From Marmoricola sp. (lineage in GTDB: Bacteria > Actinomycetota > Actinomycetes > Propionibacteriales > Nocardioidaceae), in assembly GCA_030151765.1 (NCBI GenBank), contig JASLCW010000020.1, positions 1 to 55,077 of the forward strand: DNA of 55,077 nucleotides, written 5' to 3'. Both the position numbers and the translations under genes were made by a program. This document shows positions 32,271 to 40,207 of the stretch, one piece after another. The number at the start of each line of letters is the position of its first letter. Position 1 is the stretch's first letter. Under the pieces are notes generated by a model, which was given only the letters and a program-made list of their open reading frames with translations, ran no database searches and was not told the DNA's origin.

Positions 32271-32834
32271 ATGACTCGGATTGCGGAAGGGGCAGACGTG
32301 ATGACGGTGCGAGAGGGCTGGAGCGGCCGATTCTTCGAGGACTTCGAGGTGGGAGACGTTTACCAGCACCCACTCGGACGCACAGTCAGCGAGACCGACA
32401 ACACCTGGTTCACGTTGCTGACCATGAACACCAACCAGATGCACTTCAATACCGAGTACGCCGCGCGATCGGAGTTCGGTCGTCCACTGGTGGTGTCCAC
32501 CCTGACCGTGGCCATCGCTGTCGGTCAGAGCGTCACCGACCTGACCCAGAATGCCTTCGCAAACCTGGGCTGGGACGACATCCGGATGACTCACCCGGTA
32601 TTCGCCGGCGACACGCTCTTCAGCGAGTCGCTCGTCGTGGAGAAGCGTGAGTCGGACAGCAGGCCGCACGCCGGCATCGTGACGGTGCGTACCCGGACCC
32701 TCAACCAGGAGGGCGCTGAGGTCTGTTCCTTCCTGCGAACCTTCTACGTCTACAGGCGAGGCGCCGAGCAGCTTAAGGGGATCTTTCCTGAGGGCAAGGT
32801 GCCGTTGACGCCGGAGGCGGAGGCTGAGCGATGA
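32271..32834 (+). CDS. MaoC-family dehydratase (itaconyl-/mesaconyl-CoA hydratase-like)
   Basis: This 187-residue single-domain MaoC protein has 'FFEDFEVGDVYQHPLGRTVSETDNTWFTLLTMNTNQMHFNTEYA', with His58 in the hydratase-2 motif. 'FGRPLVVSTLTVAIAVGQSV', 'HPVFAGDTLFSESLVVEKRES' and 'VTVRTRTLNQEGAEVCSF' follow. In length and motifs it resembles mesaconyl-/itaconyl-CoA-type hydratases, such as the roughly 185-aa MaoC protein next to citE in Mycobacterium. It is the first gene of the second block and ends in an ATGA overlap with the LLM gene. With the CoA transferase (33868) and CitE-like lyase (41365) it could form a citramalyl-CoA-type route. ATG at 32271 or 32301 may be the start. Confidence 0.78.
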   Translation: MTRIAEGADVMTVREGWSGRFFEDFEVGDVYQHPLGRTVSETDNTWFTLLTMNTNQMHFNTEYAARSEFGRPLVVSTLTVAIAVGQSVTDLTQNAFANLGWDDIRMTHPVFAGDTLFSESLVVEKRESDSRPHAGIVTVRTRTLNQEGAEVCSFLRTFYVYRRGAEQLKGIFPEGKVPLTPEAEAER

Positions 32835-33868
32835 CGCTGAGGATCACCTATCAGCCCTGGGGCGAGACTCTCGCCGAGCTGGTGGATGCTGGGAGGCGGG
32901 CAGAGGAGGCCGGGGCCGAGACTCTCTGGGTCTCCGAACTGCACCGCAGCGCCACTGGCACCGCCGCGGCCCTGGCTGCCGGCACCGAGCGGGCGCGGAT
33001 CGGCACCAGCATCCTGTTGGCATTCACGCGCAGCCCGATGGTGACCGCCCTGGAGGCGCTGGACCTCGATGAGCTCAGCGGGGGCCGCTTCGTCCTCGGC
33101 ATGGGATCGGGCGTCCAGCGGCTCAACGAGGACTGGCACAACGTCACCTTCGGCAAGCCGATCCCACACCTGCGCGAGGTCGTGCGCAATGTCCGGTTGT
33201 TCTGGGAGGCATGTCACACCGGCGACCCGATCGTTGCCGAGGGTGAGTGGGAGCCGATGCGCATTCGCGGCTACGAGCGTCCGTTCCGGGCGGTGCGTAG
33301 CGACGTGCCCGTCTACCTCGCCGCGATGGGGCCGTTGATGACCCGCCTTGCGGGGGAGATCGGCCAGGGCTGGATCAGCCACGAGCTGTGCTCGCCTGCC
33401 TACCTCGCCGAGCAGGTGCTGCCCGATCTCGAAGCTGGGATCAGGCGTGCGGAGGGAAAGCGCCGCGAGGATTTCGATGCCGTCGTCTCGGCCTGCTGCT
33501 CGGTGTCCGACGACCTGTCCCTGGCTCGTCGCCGAGCGGCCGGCCTGGTCGGCTTCTATGCGACGGTGCGCACGTACGCTGACTTCTTCGCCTTCCACGA
33601 CCTGGCCGAAGACCAACAGCGAGTCATCGACGCCTTCCGTACTGGGGCGGGGGCCGACCACCTCGGCGACGTCGTCAGCGACCGCATGGTGGATGCGCTG
33701 ACTCTGGCCGGGTCCCGCGACGAGATCGCGACGCGCATCGCCGCCTACGACGGGATTGCTGACGCCGTGAAGCTGAGCCCACCGACCCACGGGCTCGGTG
33801 CGGCTGACACGCGGGCCGCCCAGGAGGAAATCCTCGCCATGATCCCCGATCTGACCGGAGTCCGTTGA
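32831..33868 (+). CDS. LLM-class flavin-dependent oxidoreductase
   Basis: This 345-residue luciferase-like TIM-barrel protein has 'GRRAEEAGAETLWVSELHRSATGTAAALAAGTERARIGTSILLAFTRSPMVTALEALDLDELSGGRFVLGMGSG', the usual beta2-beta4 region. 'VPVYLAAMGPLMTRLAGEIGQGWI' follows. The layout is that of F420- or FMN-dependent LLM enzymes, including monooxygenases and the MER/F420 reductases; cofactor choice is not readable. It overlaps the MaoC gene (ATGA) and the CoA transferase. In this operon, with RidA and isochorismatase-type genes, it may oxygenate an N-containing ring as RutA does, but RutA-specific similarity is not evident. Confidence 0.8.
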   Translation: MTLRITYQPWGETLAELVDAGRRAEEAGAETLWVSELHRSATGTAAALAAGTERARIGTSILLAFTRSPMVTALEALDLDELSGGRFVLGMGSGVQRLNEDWHNVTFGKPIPHLREVVRNVRLFWEACHTGDPIVAEGEWEPMRIRGYERPFRAVRSDVPVYLAAMGPLMTRLAGEIGQGWISHELCSPAYLAEQVLPDLEAGIRRAEGKRREDFDAVVSACCSVSDDLSLARRRAAGLVGFYATVRTYADFFAFHDLAEDQQRVIDAFRTGAGADHLGDVVSDRMVDALTLAGSRDEIATRIAAYDGIADAVKLSPPTHGLGAADTRAAQEEILAMIPDLTGVR

Positions 33869-35136
33869 TGAGCCAGAACCGCAAACCGCTTGCCGACCTG
33901 CGCATCGTCGCCGTGGAGCAGTACGGTGCCGGTCCCTTCGGCAGCATGCATCTCGCCGATCTCGGGGCCGAGGTGATCAAGATCGAGGATCCCCGGGCCG
34001 GGGGAGATGTCGGCCGCTATGTCCCGCCCTACGGTGAGGGCGAGGACTCGCTGTTCTTCGAGACTTTCAACCGCAACAAGCGATCGCTGTCGCTCGACCT
34101 GACGACCCCGGCTGGTCGCTCGGTCTTCGAGGAGTTGGTCAAGGTCAGCGATGTCGTCTACTCGAACCTCCGTGGCGACGTACCGGCGAAGATCGGCATC
34201 ACCTACGACGATCTCAAGCACCTCAACCCCCGGATCGTGTGTGTGTCGCTGACCGGCTTCGGCATGACCGGGCCGCGACAGAAGGAGCCGGGCTACGACT
34301 ACGTCCTGCAGGGCCTCGCCGGATGGATGAACCTCACCGGCGAGCCGGACGGACCTCCCACGAAATCCGGACTGAGCATGGTGGATTACTCGGGCGGCTT
34401 CGTGGCGGCCATCTCGTTGCTGGCCGGGGTCCACGCGGCGCGGAGGGACGGGGTCGGCATGGATTGCGATGTGAGCCTCTACGACACCGCGGTGTCGCTG
34501 CTCACCTATCCCGCCACCTGGCACTTGAACGCCGGCTACGAACCGGCCCGGACCCGGCACTCCGCACACCCGTCGCTGGTGCCCTTCCAGGCATTCGCGG
34601 CCAAAGACGGCTGGATGGTGGTCGGGTGTGCCAAGGAGAAGTTCTGGCAGCGCCTCGCGGTGGTCGTCGGTCATCCCGAGTGGGCTGGCGAGGACTCGCC
34701 CTATGCCACCTTCGGGCAGCGGCAGCAGCACAGCGAGCAGCTGCTCGCCCAGCTGGAGGAGATCTTCCTGGAGCGCACTGTCGACGAATGGCTGAAAGAG
34801 TGTTACGCCGCGTCCATCCCGTGCGGTCCGATCAACGACGTTCCCGCGGCTCTACGCGAGGAGCACACCAAGGCGCGCAACCTGGTCGTCACCACCGAGC
34901 ACCCCCGCTTCGGCACGGTGGAGCAACTCGCCTCGCCGGTTCGCGTAGGCGATGAACCGCCGACATACCGCCGGGCGCCGCAGCGCAACGAAGACCTCGA
35001 CTATGTCACGCGCGAGCTGCTCTCTCTCGATGACGCGGCGATCACCGATCTCGGGACACGGGGAGCTTTCGGAGAGGCGGCGCCGACTCTGCCGCAGGAC
35101 GATGAGATCCACGAGTCGGAGGCCGCCGGCCGATGA
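33868..35136 (+). CDS. Family III CoA transferase (CaiB/BaiF type)
   Basis: This 422-residue protein has the CoA-transferase III N-terminus 'LADLRIVAVEQYGAGPFGSMHLADLGAEVIKIEDP'. Other blocks are 'FNRNKRSLSLDLTTPAGR', 'SLTGFGMTGPRQKEPGYDYVLQGLAGWM', and the catalytic Asp173 in 'LSMVDYSGGFVAAISLLAG'. 'IPCGPINDVPAAL' lies near the end. It moves CoA from a donor such as succinyl-CoA to an organic acid. ATG at 33868 overlaps the LLM stop by one base; a TTG three bases earlier is also in frame. It provides a second, ATP-independent way of making a CoA ester in this cluster, besides the ligase at 29807. Confidence 0.88.
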   Translation: MSQNRKPLADLRIVAVEQYGAGPFGSMHLADLGAEVIKIEDPRAGGDVGRYVPPYGEGEDSLFFETFNRNKRSLSLDLTTPAGRSVFEELVKVSDVVYSNLRGDVPAKIGITYDDLKHLNPRIVCVSLTGFGMTGPRQKEPGYDYVLQGLAGWMNLTGEPDGPPTKSGLSMVDYSGGFVAAISLLAGVHAARRDGVGMDCDVSLYDTAVSLLTYPATWHLNAGYEPARTRHSAHPSLVPFQAFAAKDGWMVVGCAKEKFWQRLAVVVGHPEWAGEDSPYATFGQRQQHSEQLLAQLEEIFLERTVDEWLKECYAASIPCGPINDVPAALREEHTKARNLVVTTEHPRFGTVEQLASPVRVGDEPPTYRRAPQRNEDLDYVTRELLSLDDAAITDLGTRGAFGEAAPTLPQDDEIHESEAAGR

Positions 35137-36494
35137 TCGCGGAGGAATTGGCCGATTGGGTCACCGGGGCCGTAGGGGTTCCCGAGCCAGTGGCTGCATG
35201 TGCCAAGCGACACCTCCTCGACGGCTTTGGGGTGGCACTCGCGGCGACGCGACTCGGCGCGGCGGACCCCGCGGTTGCGGTAGCGAACGGCATCGGTGGT
35301 CCGCCCGAGGCGGCGATCATCGGTAACGGCACCAGGGTGGGCGCTGCCGCTGCGGCACTGGCCAATGGCACACAGGTGCACGCGCTCGACTTCGATGACA
35401 CCCATGCCGGTGGCTTGGTGCACGCAACTGCCGTGGTGCTGCCGGCGGCCTTCGCGGTCGGTCAGGAGCGTGGCCGGACCGGCGCCGAGGTACTCGAGGC
35501 CGCGGTGGTGGGCTATGAGATCGCCTGCCGGGTCGCCGCTGCCGCTCCTCACGGATTCCATGCCCGCGGGCTGCACGCGACCATGGTGGCGGGAGTCTTC
35601 TCCTCGAGCGCCATCGCCGCCAGGCTGATGGGCCTGTCGCCGGCTCAGACCGTCGATGCTCTGGGCATTGCGGGCAGTCAGGCCGGGGGTCTACTGGCCT
35701 TCCTGGGTACCGGAGCCTCCACCAAGCAGCTCCATCCCGGCCTTGCCTCACAGGCGGGAATACTGGCCGCGCGGCTGGCCGCTGCGGGTGCCACCGGCCC
35801 CGAAACCGTCTTCGACGGTCCACACTCGGTCTTCGACGCACTCGCAGCAAAACCTGTCGACCCCGGTTCGATCCTCGACGGCCTGGGTTCGCGCTGGGAG
35901 ACCGAGCGGATCGGGATCAAGCCCTACCCGGTGTGCCAGCTGAGCCATGCCACCCTCGACGCGGTTGCGGCGGCCCGGATCGAGAATCCGTTCGTGGCGG
36001 ATGATGTCGAGCGCATCGACGCGGACGTGCACCCGGACTCGGCTCCGATCGTGTGCGACACGTCTCGGGATCTGGCTCGACCGGCGTCGGCGTACGCCGC
36101 GAAGTTCTCGCTGCCGTGGTGCGTGGCTGCCCTCGTGCACGACGGTGCCCTAGGCCTGGACGCATTCGAGTCCGACCAGCTTGCCCGACGTGAGGTCGTC
36201 GACCTGGCGAGTCGGGTGACCTGGCGGCTCACGGAGGGTGGTGGCCCTGCAGCGGACGCAGCGGGGAAGGTCCGCCTGACTCTCGCCGGAGGCCGCACGG
36301 TCGAGGGCGCGGTGACGCGCAGCGGTGGTGGCCCCGACCGGCCGCTCACCCGGGACCAAATTCTGGCCAAGGCCGTCGAGAACGGCGGCCCTCGCGCCCA
36401 GGTCGTCGCCGATCTCCTCGACCGTCTCGACGAGCTCGACACCGTCGACTCGGTGCTCGATGCCACCTGCCACACACAGCCCGACGCGTCCTGA
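35133..36494 (+). CDS. MmgE/PrpD-family protein
   Basis: This 453-residue protein has MmgE/PrpD-family hallmarks: 'AKRHLLDGFGVALAATRLG', 'ANGTQVHALDFDDTHAGGLVHATAVVLPAAFAVG' (about 85-118) and 'GYEIACRVAAAAPHGFHARGLHATMVAGVFSS'. 'GIAGSQAGGLLAFLGTGASTKQLHPGLASQAG' and 'IGIKPYPVCQLSHATLDA' follow. Members are 2-methylcitrate dehydratases, cis-aconitate decarboxylases and iminodisuccinate epimerases, so a hydro-lyase, decarboxylase or epimerase acting on a branched di- or tricarboxylate is expected. The overlap with the CoA transferase suggests consecutive handling of such an acid. Specificity is undetermined. Confidence 0.85.
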   Translation: MIAEELADWVTGAVGVPEPVAACAKRHLLDGFGVALAATRLGAADPAVAVANGIGGPPEAAIIGNGTRVGAAAAALANGTQVHALDFDDTHAGGLVHATAVVLPAAFAVGQERGRTGAEVLEAAVVGYEIACRVAAAAPHGFHARGLHATMVAGVFSSSAIAARLMGLSPAQTVDALGIAGSQAGGLLAFLGTGASTKQLHPGLASQAGILAARLAAAGATGPETVFDGPHSVFDALAAKPVDPGSILDGLGSRWETERIGIKPYPVCQLSHATLDAVAAARIENPFVADDVERIDADVHPDSAPIVCDTSRDLARPASAYAAKFSLPWCVAALVHDGALGLDAFESDQLARREVVDLASRVTWRLTEGGGPAADAAGKVRLTLAGGRTVEGAVTRSGGGPDRPLTRDQILAKAVENGGPRAQVVADLLDRLDELDTVDSVLDATCHTQPDAS

Positions 36495-36517
36495 CCCACG
36501 TGAGAGAAAGGCCCTCG

Positions 36518-37729
36518 ATGACCCTGCAAGCAATTCGACCCGAAGAGTTCCCCTGGTTCCCTTATGAAGGCTTCACGTTCTGTCTCGGTCTGAGCGAAGG
36601 TGATGCCGCATGGACCTCCGGCCACACCTCGGCCGCCTTCGACGAAGCCGTCGGCAAGATGACCGTCGGTGGTCCGATGGCGCAGCAGGCCCGCACGGCT
36701 TACGAGAAGGTCTTGGCCATCCTGGCGGCGGCTGGTTTCGGGCCGGAGGACGTCACCCGAGTCACTGAGAACGTCACGCTCTCGGGGTTGCCGCACTACG
36801 ACACCGCCGTCGAAGTGCGCACCAGTCTGTTCGGCGATCGGCCTACCGTGCGAACAGTCGTCGTTGAGCGACTGGTGAGATCAGCCGCCTTCCTCGAGGT
36901 CGAATTGCATGCCGTGCGTGGTGGCGGCAGAGCGTTCGTCGCGAGCAGTGCCTCCGGGCCGGCCGGCCGCCGGCCGGGCTCGGCCGTGACGGAGGGGCAC
37001 GACGGTCTGGTGTACCTACCGACGTTCGTACCGGTGGGTGCCGACGGCGAGGTCGTCGCACCGGGTGACCTGGCCGCACAATACGCCTGGTGCCTTGATC
37101 GCGCGGAGGAGGTTCTCGGGGCCGTCGACCTGTCCCTGGAACGGGTGGTCACGACCTATGACTACGTCACGCCGCAGAGTGGGCCCGGCCAAAGGGAGTC
37201 CGCGGAGACGGTGTGCCGGCAACGACTGGCACCTGACGGAGTCTTTCCTGCTGCCGGTCGCATCGAGATGAGTCGTCTGCACCGGGAGGGCGTGCTGGTG
37301 GCGGTCGATGTGACCGCGTCCCGGCACCAGCGTGAGCGGATCGACCCAGGATGGGCCGCCTACGACGGGATGACGCGATCTCCCGCTGTGCGTGCCGGCC
37401 GCGGTCTCTTCATGTCCGGGATGGCCGCTCGCGACACCGCCACCGGCGAGGTGCTGGCCACGGGCGACCTCGAGGGACAGGCCGAGGCGCTCTACGAGAA
37501 CATGGTCGGGCTCCTTGCCCACGAGGGACTCGGCCCCGTCGACCTGCTCGAGACGACGGAGTACTGCGTCGTTGAGGGGCTGCCCACCTATCGTGTCGTC
37601 GCGCCGGTGCGCGAGCGCTGGCTCAGCCCGCCGTGGCCGGCTTCGACCGGCGCCATGTGTCGCGGGTTGGACCAGCCCGGCCTGATGCTCGAGGTCTTCC
37701 CGAATGCGCTTTACGGGGAGGGCGCGTGA
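36518..37729 (+). CDS. Tandem RidA (YjgF/UK114) domain protein
   Basis: This 403-residue protein has two RidA-like halves. The first covers about residues 20-150 ('AWTSGHTSAAFDEAVG', 'ILAAAGFGPEDVTRVTENVTL', 'VRTVVVERLVRSAAFLEVELHAV'). The second covers about 280-400 ('RAGRGLFMSGMAARDTATGEVLATGDLEGQAEALYENMVGLLAHEGLGPVDLLETTEY', 'CRGLDQPGLMLEV'). The Arg that in RidA binds the carboxylate of 2-aminoacrylate has a candidate in both halves. RidA proteins hydrolyse reactive enamines and imines, and RutC is the aminoacrylate-processing member of the Rut pathway. This suggests that an enamine or imine intermediate occurs here. ATG at 36518 was chosen after AGAAAGG. Full-length tandem RidA proteins are much longer than the usual 130 aa. 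Confidence 0.8.
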   Translation: MTLQAIRPEEFPWFPYEGFTFCLGLSEGDAAWTSGHTSAAFDEAVGKMTVGGPMAQQARTAYEKVLAILAAAGFGPEDVTRVTENVTLSGLPHYDTAVEVRTSLFGDRPTVRTVVVERLVRSAAFLEVELHAVRGGGRAFVASSASGPAGRRPGSAVTEGHDGLVYLPTFVPVGADGEVVAPGDLAAQYAWCLDRAEEVLGAVDLSLERVVTTYDYVTPQSGPGQRESAETVCRQRLAPDGVFPAAGRIEMSRLHREGVLVAVDVTASRHQRERIDPGWAAYDGMTRSPAVRAGRGLFMSGMAARDTATGEVLATGDLEGQAEALYENMVGLLAHEGLGPVDLLETTEYCVVEGLPTYRVVAPVRERWLSPPWPASTGAMCRGLDQPGLMLEVFPNALYGEGA

Positions 37730-38226
37730 CCCTGATGACGGAGGAGATCCGGGCGCTGGTCGGCAGCACCCGGGTGTACACGGCGCCGGAGCCCTTCGGT
37801 CGCGCAGCGGGCCGCTACTACGCGCTCGCGGTCGGTGATCGCAATCCCCTCTACACCGATGACGAGGCGGGTCGCGCGATGGGGCTCGGTGGCATCACCC
37901 TGCCGCCAACGCTGATCTGCGAGACCAACCAGTACGCCGATCTCCCCATGGACGATGAGGGATACGCCGGACACACCTGGCAGCTGGACATCCCGGGCAC
38001 ACGTCAGGTCAGAGGCGGAAATCGGTACACCTTTCACCGGCGGATCAGACCCGATGACGTGGTGACTGCGACCTGGGAGATCAGCGACATCGAGGACAAA
38101 GTCAATCGTGCCGGGGCCCCGATGCTCATCGTGCACTCGCGGGCGACGTACACCGCGGCCGACGGTGAGCCGCTCGCGGAGAACGAGGAAACGATCATCT
38201 TCGTGAGTCTGGAGGTTGGCTCATGA
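37726..38226 (+). CDS. MaoC-like dehydratase, N-terminal/non-catalytic-type subunit
   Basis: This protein of about 166 residues starts at GTG overlapping the RidA stop, just after GGGGAGGG; ATG at 37735 is an alternative. It has the FAS1-type MaoC N-domain pattern 'FGRAAGRYYALAVGDRNPLYTDDEAGRAMGLGGITLPPTLICETNQ'. At the hydratase motif it keeps Asp38 and Asn40 but has Tyr43 where catalytic members have His, so it is probably the structural half of a heterodimer. The adjacent gene (38223) carries the His version. This pairing resembles HadA-HadB and ChsH1-ChsH2 of mycobacteria. Confidence 0.78.
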   Translation: MTLMTEEIRALVGSTRVYTAPEPFGRAAGRYYALAVGDRNPLYTDDEAGRAMGLGGITLPPTLICETNQYADLPMDDEGYAGHTWQLDIPGTRQVRGGNRYTFHRRIRPDDVVTATWEISDIEDKVNRAGAPMLIVHSRATYTAADGEPLAENEETIIFVSLEVGS

Positions 38227-38657
38227 GCAACCTGCCGTCGGTCGGAGACCCCGCGCCGACTCTGGAGAAGACTGTTACAACCGCCGACCTCATCGCCTAT
38301 GCCGGTGCCACCTGGGACTGGCATCGCATCCATTACGACCGTGAGTTCGTGGCGGAGAAGCGGCTGCCCGGGCCGATCGTCGACGGCCAGGTCTACGGAG
38401 CCTGGTTCGTCCAGTTGTTGCAGGACTGGCTAGGGCCCGCCTGCTTCGTCCAGACCCTGGAATTCTCCTTCCGCAACTTGATGTTCGCCGGTGAGACGCT
38501 GCGCTGTGAAGGAACCGTGAGTGTGGTCGAGGGCGATCGGGTGACCGTTGACCTCACGGCAACCATCCTCGGTCGTCCCGGCGAGCCGGACCGGATGGCC
38601 GCCGCGCCGGCACGTGCAGTGGTCATCGTGGGTCAAGCTGACGGGCCTGCGGCATGA
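38223..38657 (+). CDS. MaoC-like dehydratase, catalytic-type subunit
   Basis: This 144-residue hotdog protein has the hydratase motif intact: 'ATWDWHRIHYDREFVAEKRLPGPIVDGQVYGAW', with Asp32, His34 and His37. The strand pair 'LEFSFRNLMFAGETLRCEGTV' follows. It would form a heterodimer with the upstream non-catalytic subunit and hydrate an enoyl-CoA. Both overlaps (ATGA on each side) tie it to that gene and to the thiolase-like gene. The order MaoC pair, thiolase, DUF35, acyl-CoA dehydrogenase is like the mycobacterial igr operon, where hydration precedes retro-aldol side-chain removal. Confidence 0.8.
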   Translation: MSNLPSVGDPAPTLEKTVTTADLIAYAGATWDWHRIHYDREFVAEKRLPGPIVDGQVYGAWFVQLLQDWLGPACFVQTLEFSFRNLMFAGETLRCEGTVSVVEGDRVTVDLTATILGRPGEPDRMAAAPARAVVIVGQADGPAA

Positions 38658-39805
38658 ACGGGCCGGGAGTGGCGATCGTGGGTGCCGCCGAGTGCGACCT
38701 GGGGGTCACCGGCAAGTCTGTCCTGACCCTTCAGGCCCAGGCGGTCACCCGCGCGCTGGCCGATGCCGGGCTCACGCTGGCCGACGTCGACGGCTTCGCA
38801 ACCACGGGGGTCTCCCGGTTCTCGGCAACGCAGCTCGCCGACTACTTCTCGGTCGACGCAGCGTGGACCGACAGCACCTTCGCGGGGGGCTGTGCCTACG
38901 AGATGATGGTGGCCCGGGCGGCACAGGCCATCGAGGCCGGTCAGGCACGGGTGGTGGTGATCAGCTTCGCCTCCAACCAGCGCTCGGCTCGCTCTCGGTC
39001 GTTGGGCGGTGTGGTATTCGAAGGAACCCCTGAGGCACAGTTCGAATCGCCTTACGACCCGCTCCATCCGATCTCCTATTACGCGATGGCCGCCCAAGCC
39101 TATCTTTCACGCTTCGGTGGCAGTCGGGAGAAGCTGGCCGAGATCGCGGTCGCGGCCAGAGAATGGGCGCAGCTCAACCCGAAGGCATTCCGCTACTCCG
39201 CTGGCCCGCTCACTGCGCATGACGTGCTGACGAGCCCGATGATCTCCTCACCGCTGACCGTCGGAGACTGTTGTCTGGTCACCGACGGCGGCGGGGCGGT
39301 CGTGCTCACCAGCCTGGACCGCGCGCGAGACCTCCGCCGCGCACCGGTGCGCGTGCTCGGGTACGGCGAGCGCAGCACGAACACGTCGATGACCGTCGTC
39401 CCCGACCTGACGAAGACAGGTGCCATCGGCAGTGGCGCGGATGCTTTCGCCCGCGCCGGGATCACACCGGCGGATGTCGACGTACTGGAGGTCTACGACT
39501 CGTTCACCATCACTGCCGCGCTGTCGATCGAGGGTCTGGGCTTCTGCGGTCGCGGCGAGGTGCTCGACTTCATCGCCGATGGCCGGATCAGGCCGGGCGG
39601 CGAGTTGCCGCTGAACACCTCCGGCGGTGGGCTGTCCTACTGCCACCCGGGACAATACGGCGTGTTGCTTCTCGTCGAGGCGGTGCGCCAGCTACGTGGT
39701 GAATGCGGCGACCGGCAGGTCCCCGATGCGGAGATCGCGGTGGCTCACGGCACTGGCGGCATCTTCTCCGCACATGCGACCGTGGTGTTGGGGGTGGACC
39801 GATGA
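38654..39805 (+). CDS. SCP2/Ltp2-type thiolase-fold protein
   Basis: This 383-residue thiolase-fold protein of the lipid-transfer (SCP2) group has 'GAAECDLGVTGKS' and a Cys80 in 'TFAGGCAYEMMVARAAQAI' at the nucleophile region. 'LEVYDSFTITAALSIEGLGFCGRGE' carries Tyr281, and 'LPLNTSGGGLSYCHPGQYG' carries Tyr329. It is immediately followed by a DUF35 OB-fold gene, the known partner of Ltp2-type aldolases. Ltp2-type proteins catalyse retro-aldol C-C cleavage of beta-hydroxyacyl-CoAs using tyrosines, whereas true thiolases use Cys. I think retro-aldolase is at least as likely as thiolase here, on context. Confidence 0.8.
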   Translation: MNGPGVAIVGAAECDLGVTGKSVLTLQAQAVTRALADAGLTLADVDGFATTGVSRFSATQLADYFSVDAAWTDSTFAGGCAYEMMVARAAQAIEAGQARVVVISFASNQRSARSRSLGGVVFEGTPEAQFESPYDPLHPISYYAMAAQAYLSRFGGSREKLAEIAVAAREWAQLNPKAFRYSAGPLTAHDVLTSPMISSPLTVGDCCLVTDGGGAVVLTSLDRARDLRRAPVRVLGYGERSTNTSMTVVPDLTKTGAIGSGADAFARAGITPADVDVLEVYDSFTITAALSIEGLGFCGRGEVLDFIADGRIRPGGELPLNTSGGGLSYCHPGQYGVLLLVEAVRQLRGECGDRQVPDAEIAVAHGTGGIFSAHATVVLGVDR

Positions 39806-40206
39806 ACCCCGACGTCCCGGCGCCGGACGATGTCACCGAGGGCTGGTGGGCGGCGACCCGTGAGCACCGGCTGGTCGTCCAGACGTGCCATGCCTGTGGT
39901 CGCGTCCAGCATCCTCCCCGCGCGGTGTGTGTCGGATGCTCCGCCACCGACCGGCTCGACCTGGTCGAGGCATCAGGCGAGGGGGTCGTCGACACCTGGA
40001 CGGTCGTCCATCGTGCTCCCCGACCCGAGGTCGAGGTGCCCTACACGATCGCCCGGGTACGGCTCGCCGAGGGGCCGGTGCTGCTGACAGTCATCGATGC
40101 GCCCGAGGAACCGACGCTCGAAACGCCGGTACGGGTTGCCTGGTTCGACCTGCCCGACGGGCGCGCGCTTCCGATCTTCCGACCAGTTCCCGAACGAGAG
40201 GCATGA
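39802..40206 (+). CDS. DUF35 zinc-ribbon/OB-fold protein
   Basis: This 134-residue protein has a rubredoxin-like zinc ribbon, with CHAC (29-32) and CVGC (43-46), followed by an OB-fold ('GEGVVDTWTVVHRAPRPEVEVPYTIARVRLAEGPVLLTVID'). DUF35 proteins form complexes with SCP2-type thiolases or aldolases and with HMG-CoA synthase/thiolase, and channel CoA esters. The ATG lies in an ATGA overlap with the thiolase gene, and the product is almost certainly its partner subunit. The next gene starts 1 nt after its stop. Confidence 0.87.
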   Translation: MNPDVPAPDDVTEGWWAATREHRLVVQTCHACGRVQHPPRAVCVGCSATDRLDLVEASGEGVVDTWTVVHRAPRPEVEVPYTIARVRLAEGPVLLTVIDAPEEPTLETPVRVAWFDLPDGRALPIFRPVPEREA

Positions 40207-40207
40207 G

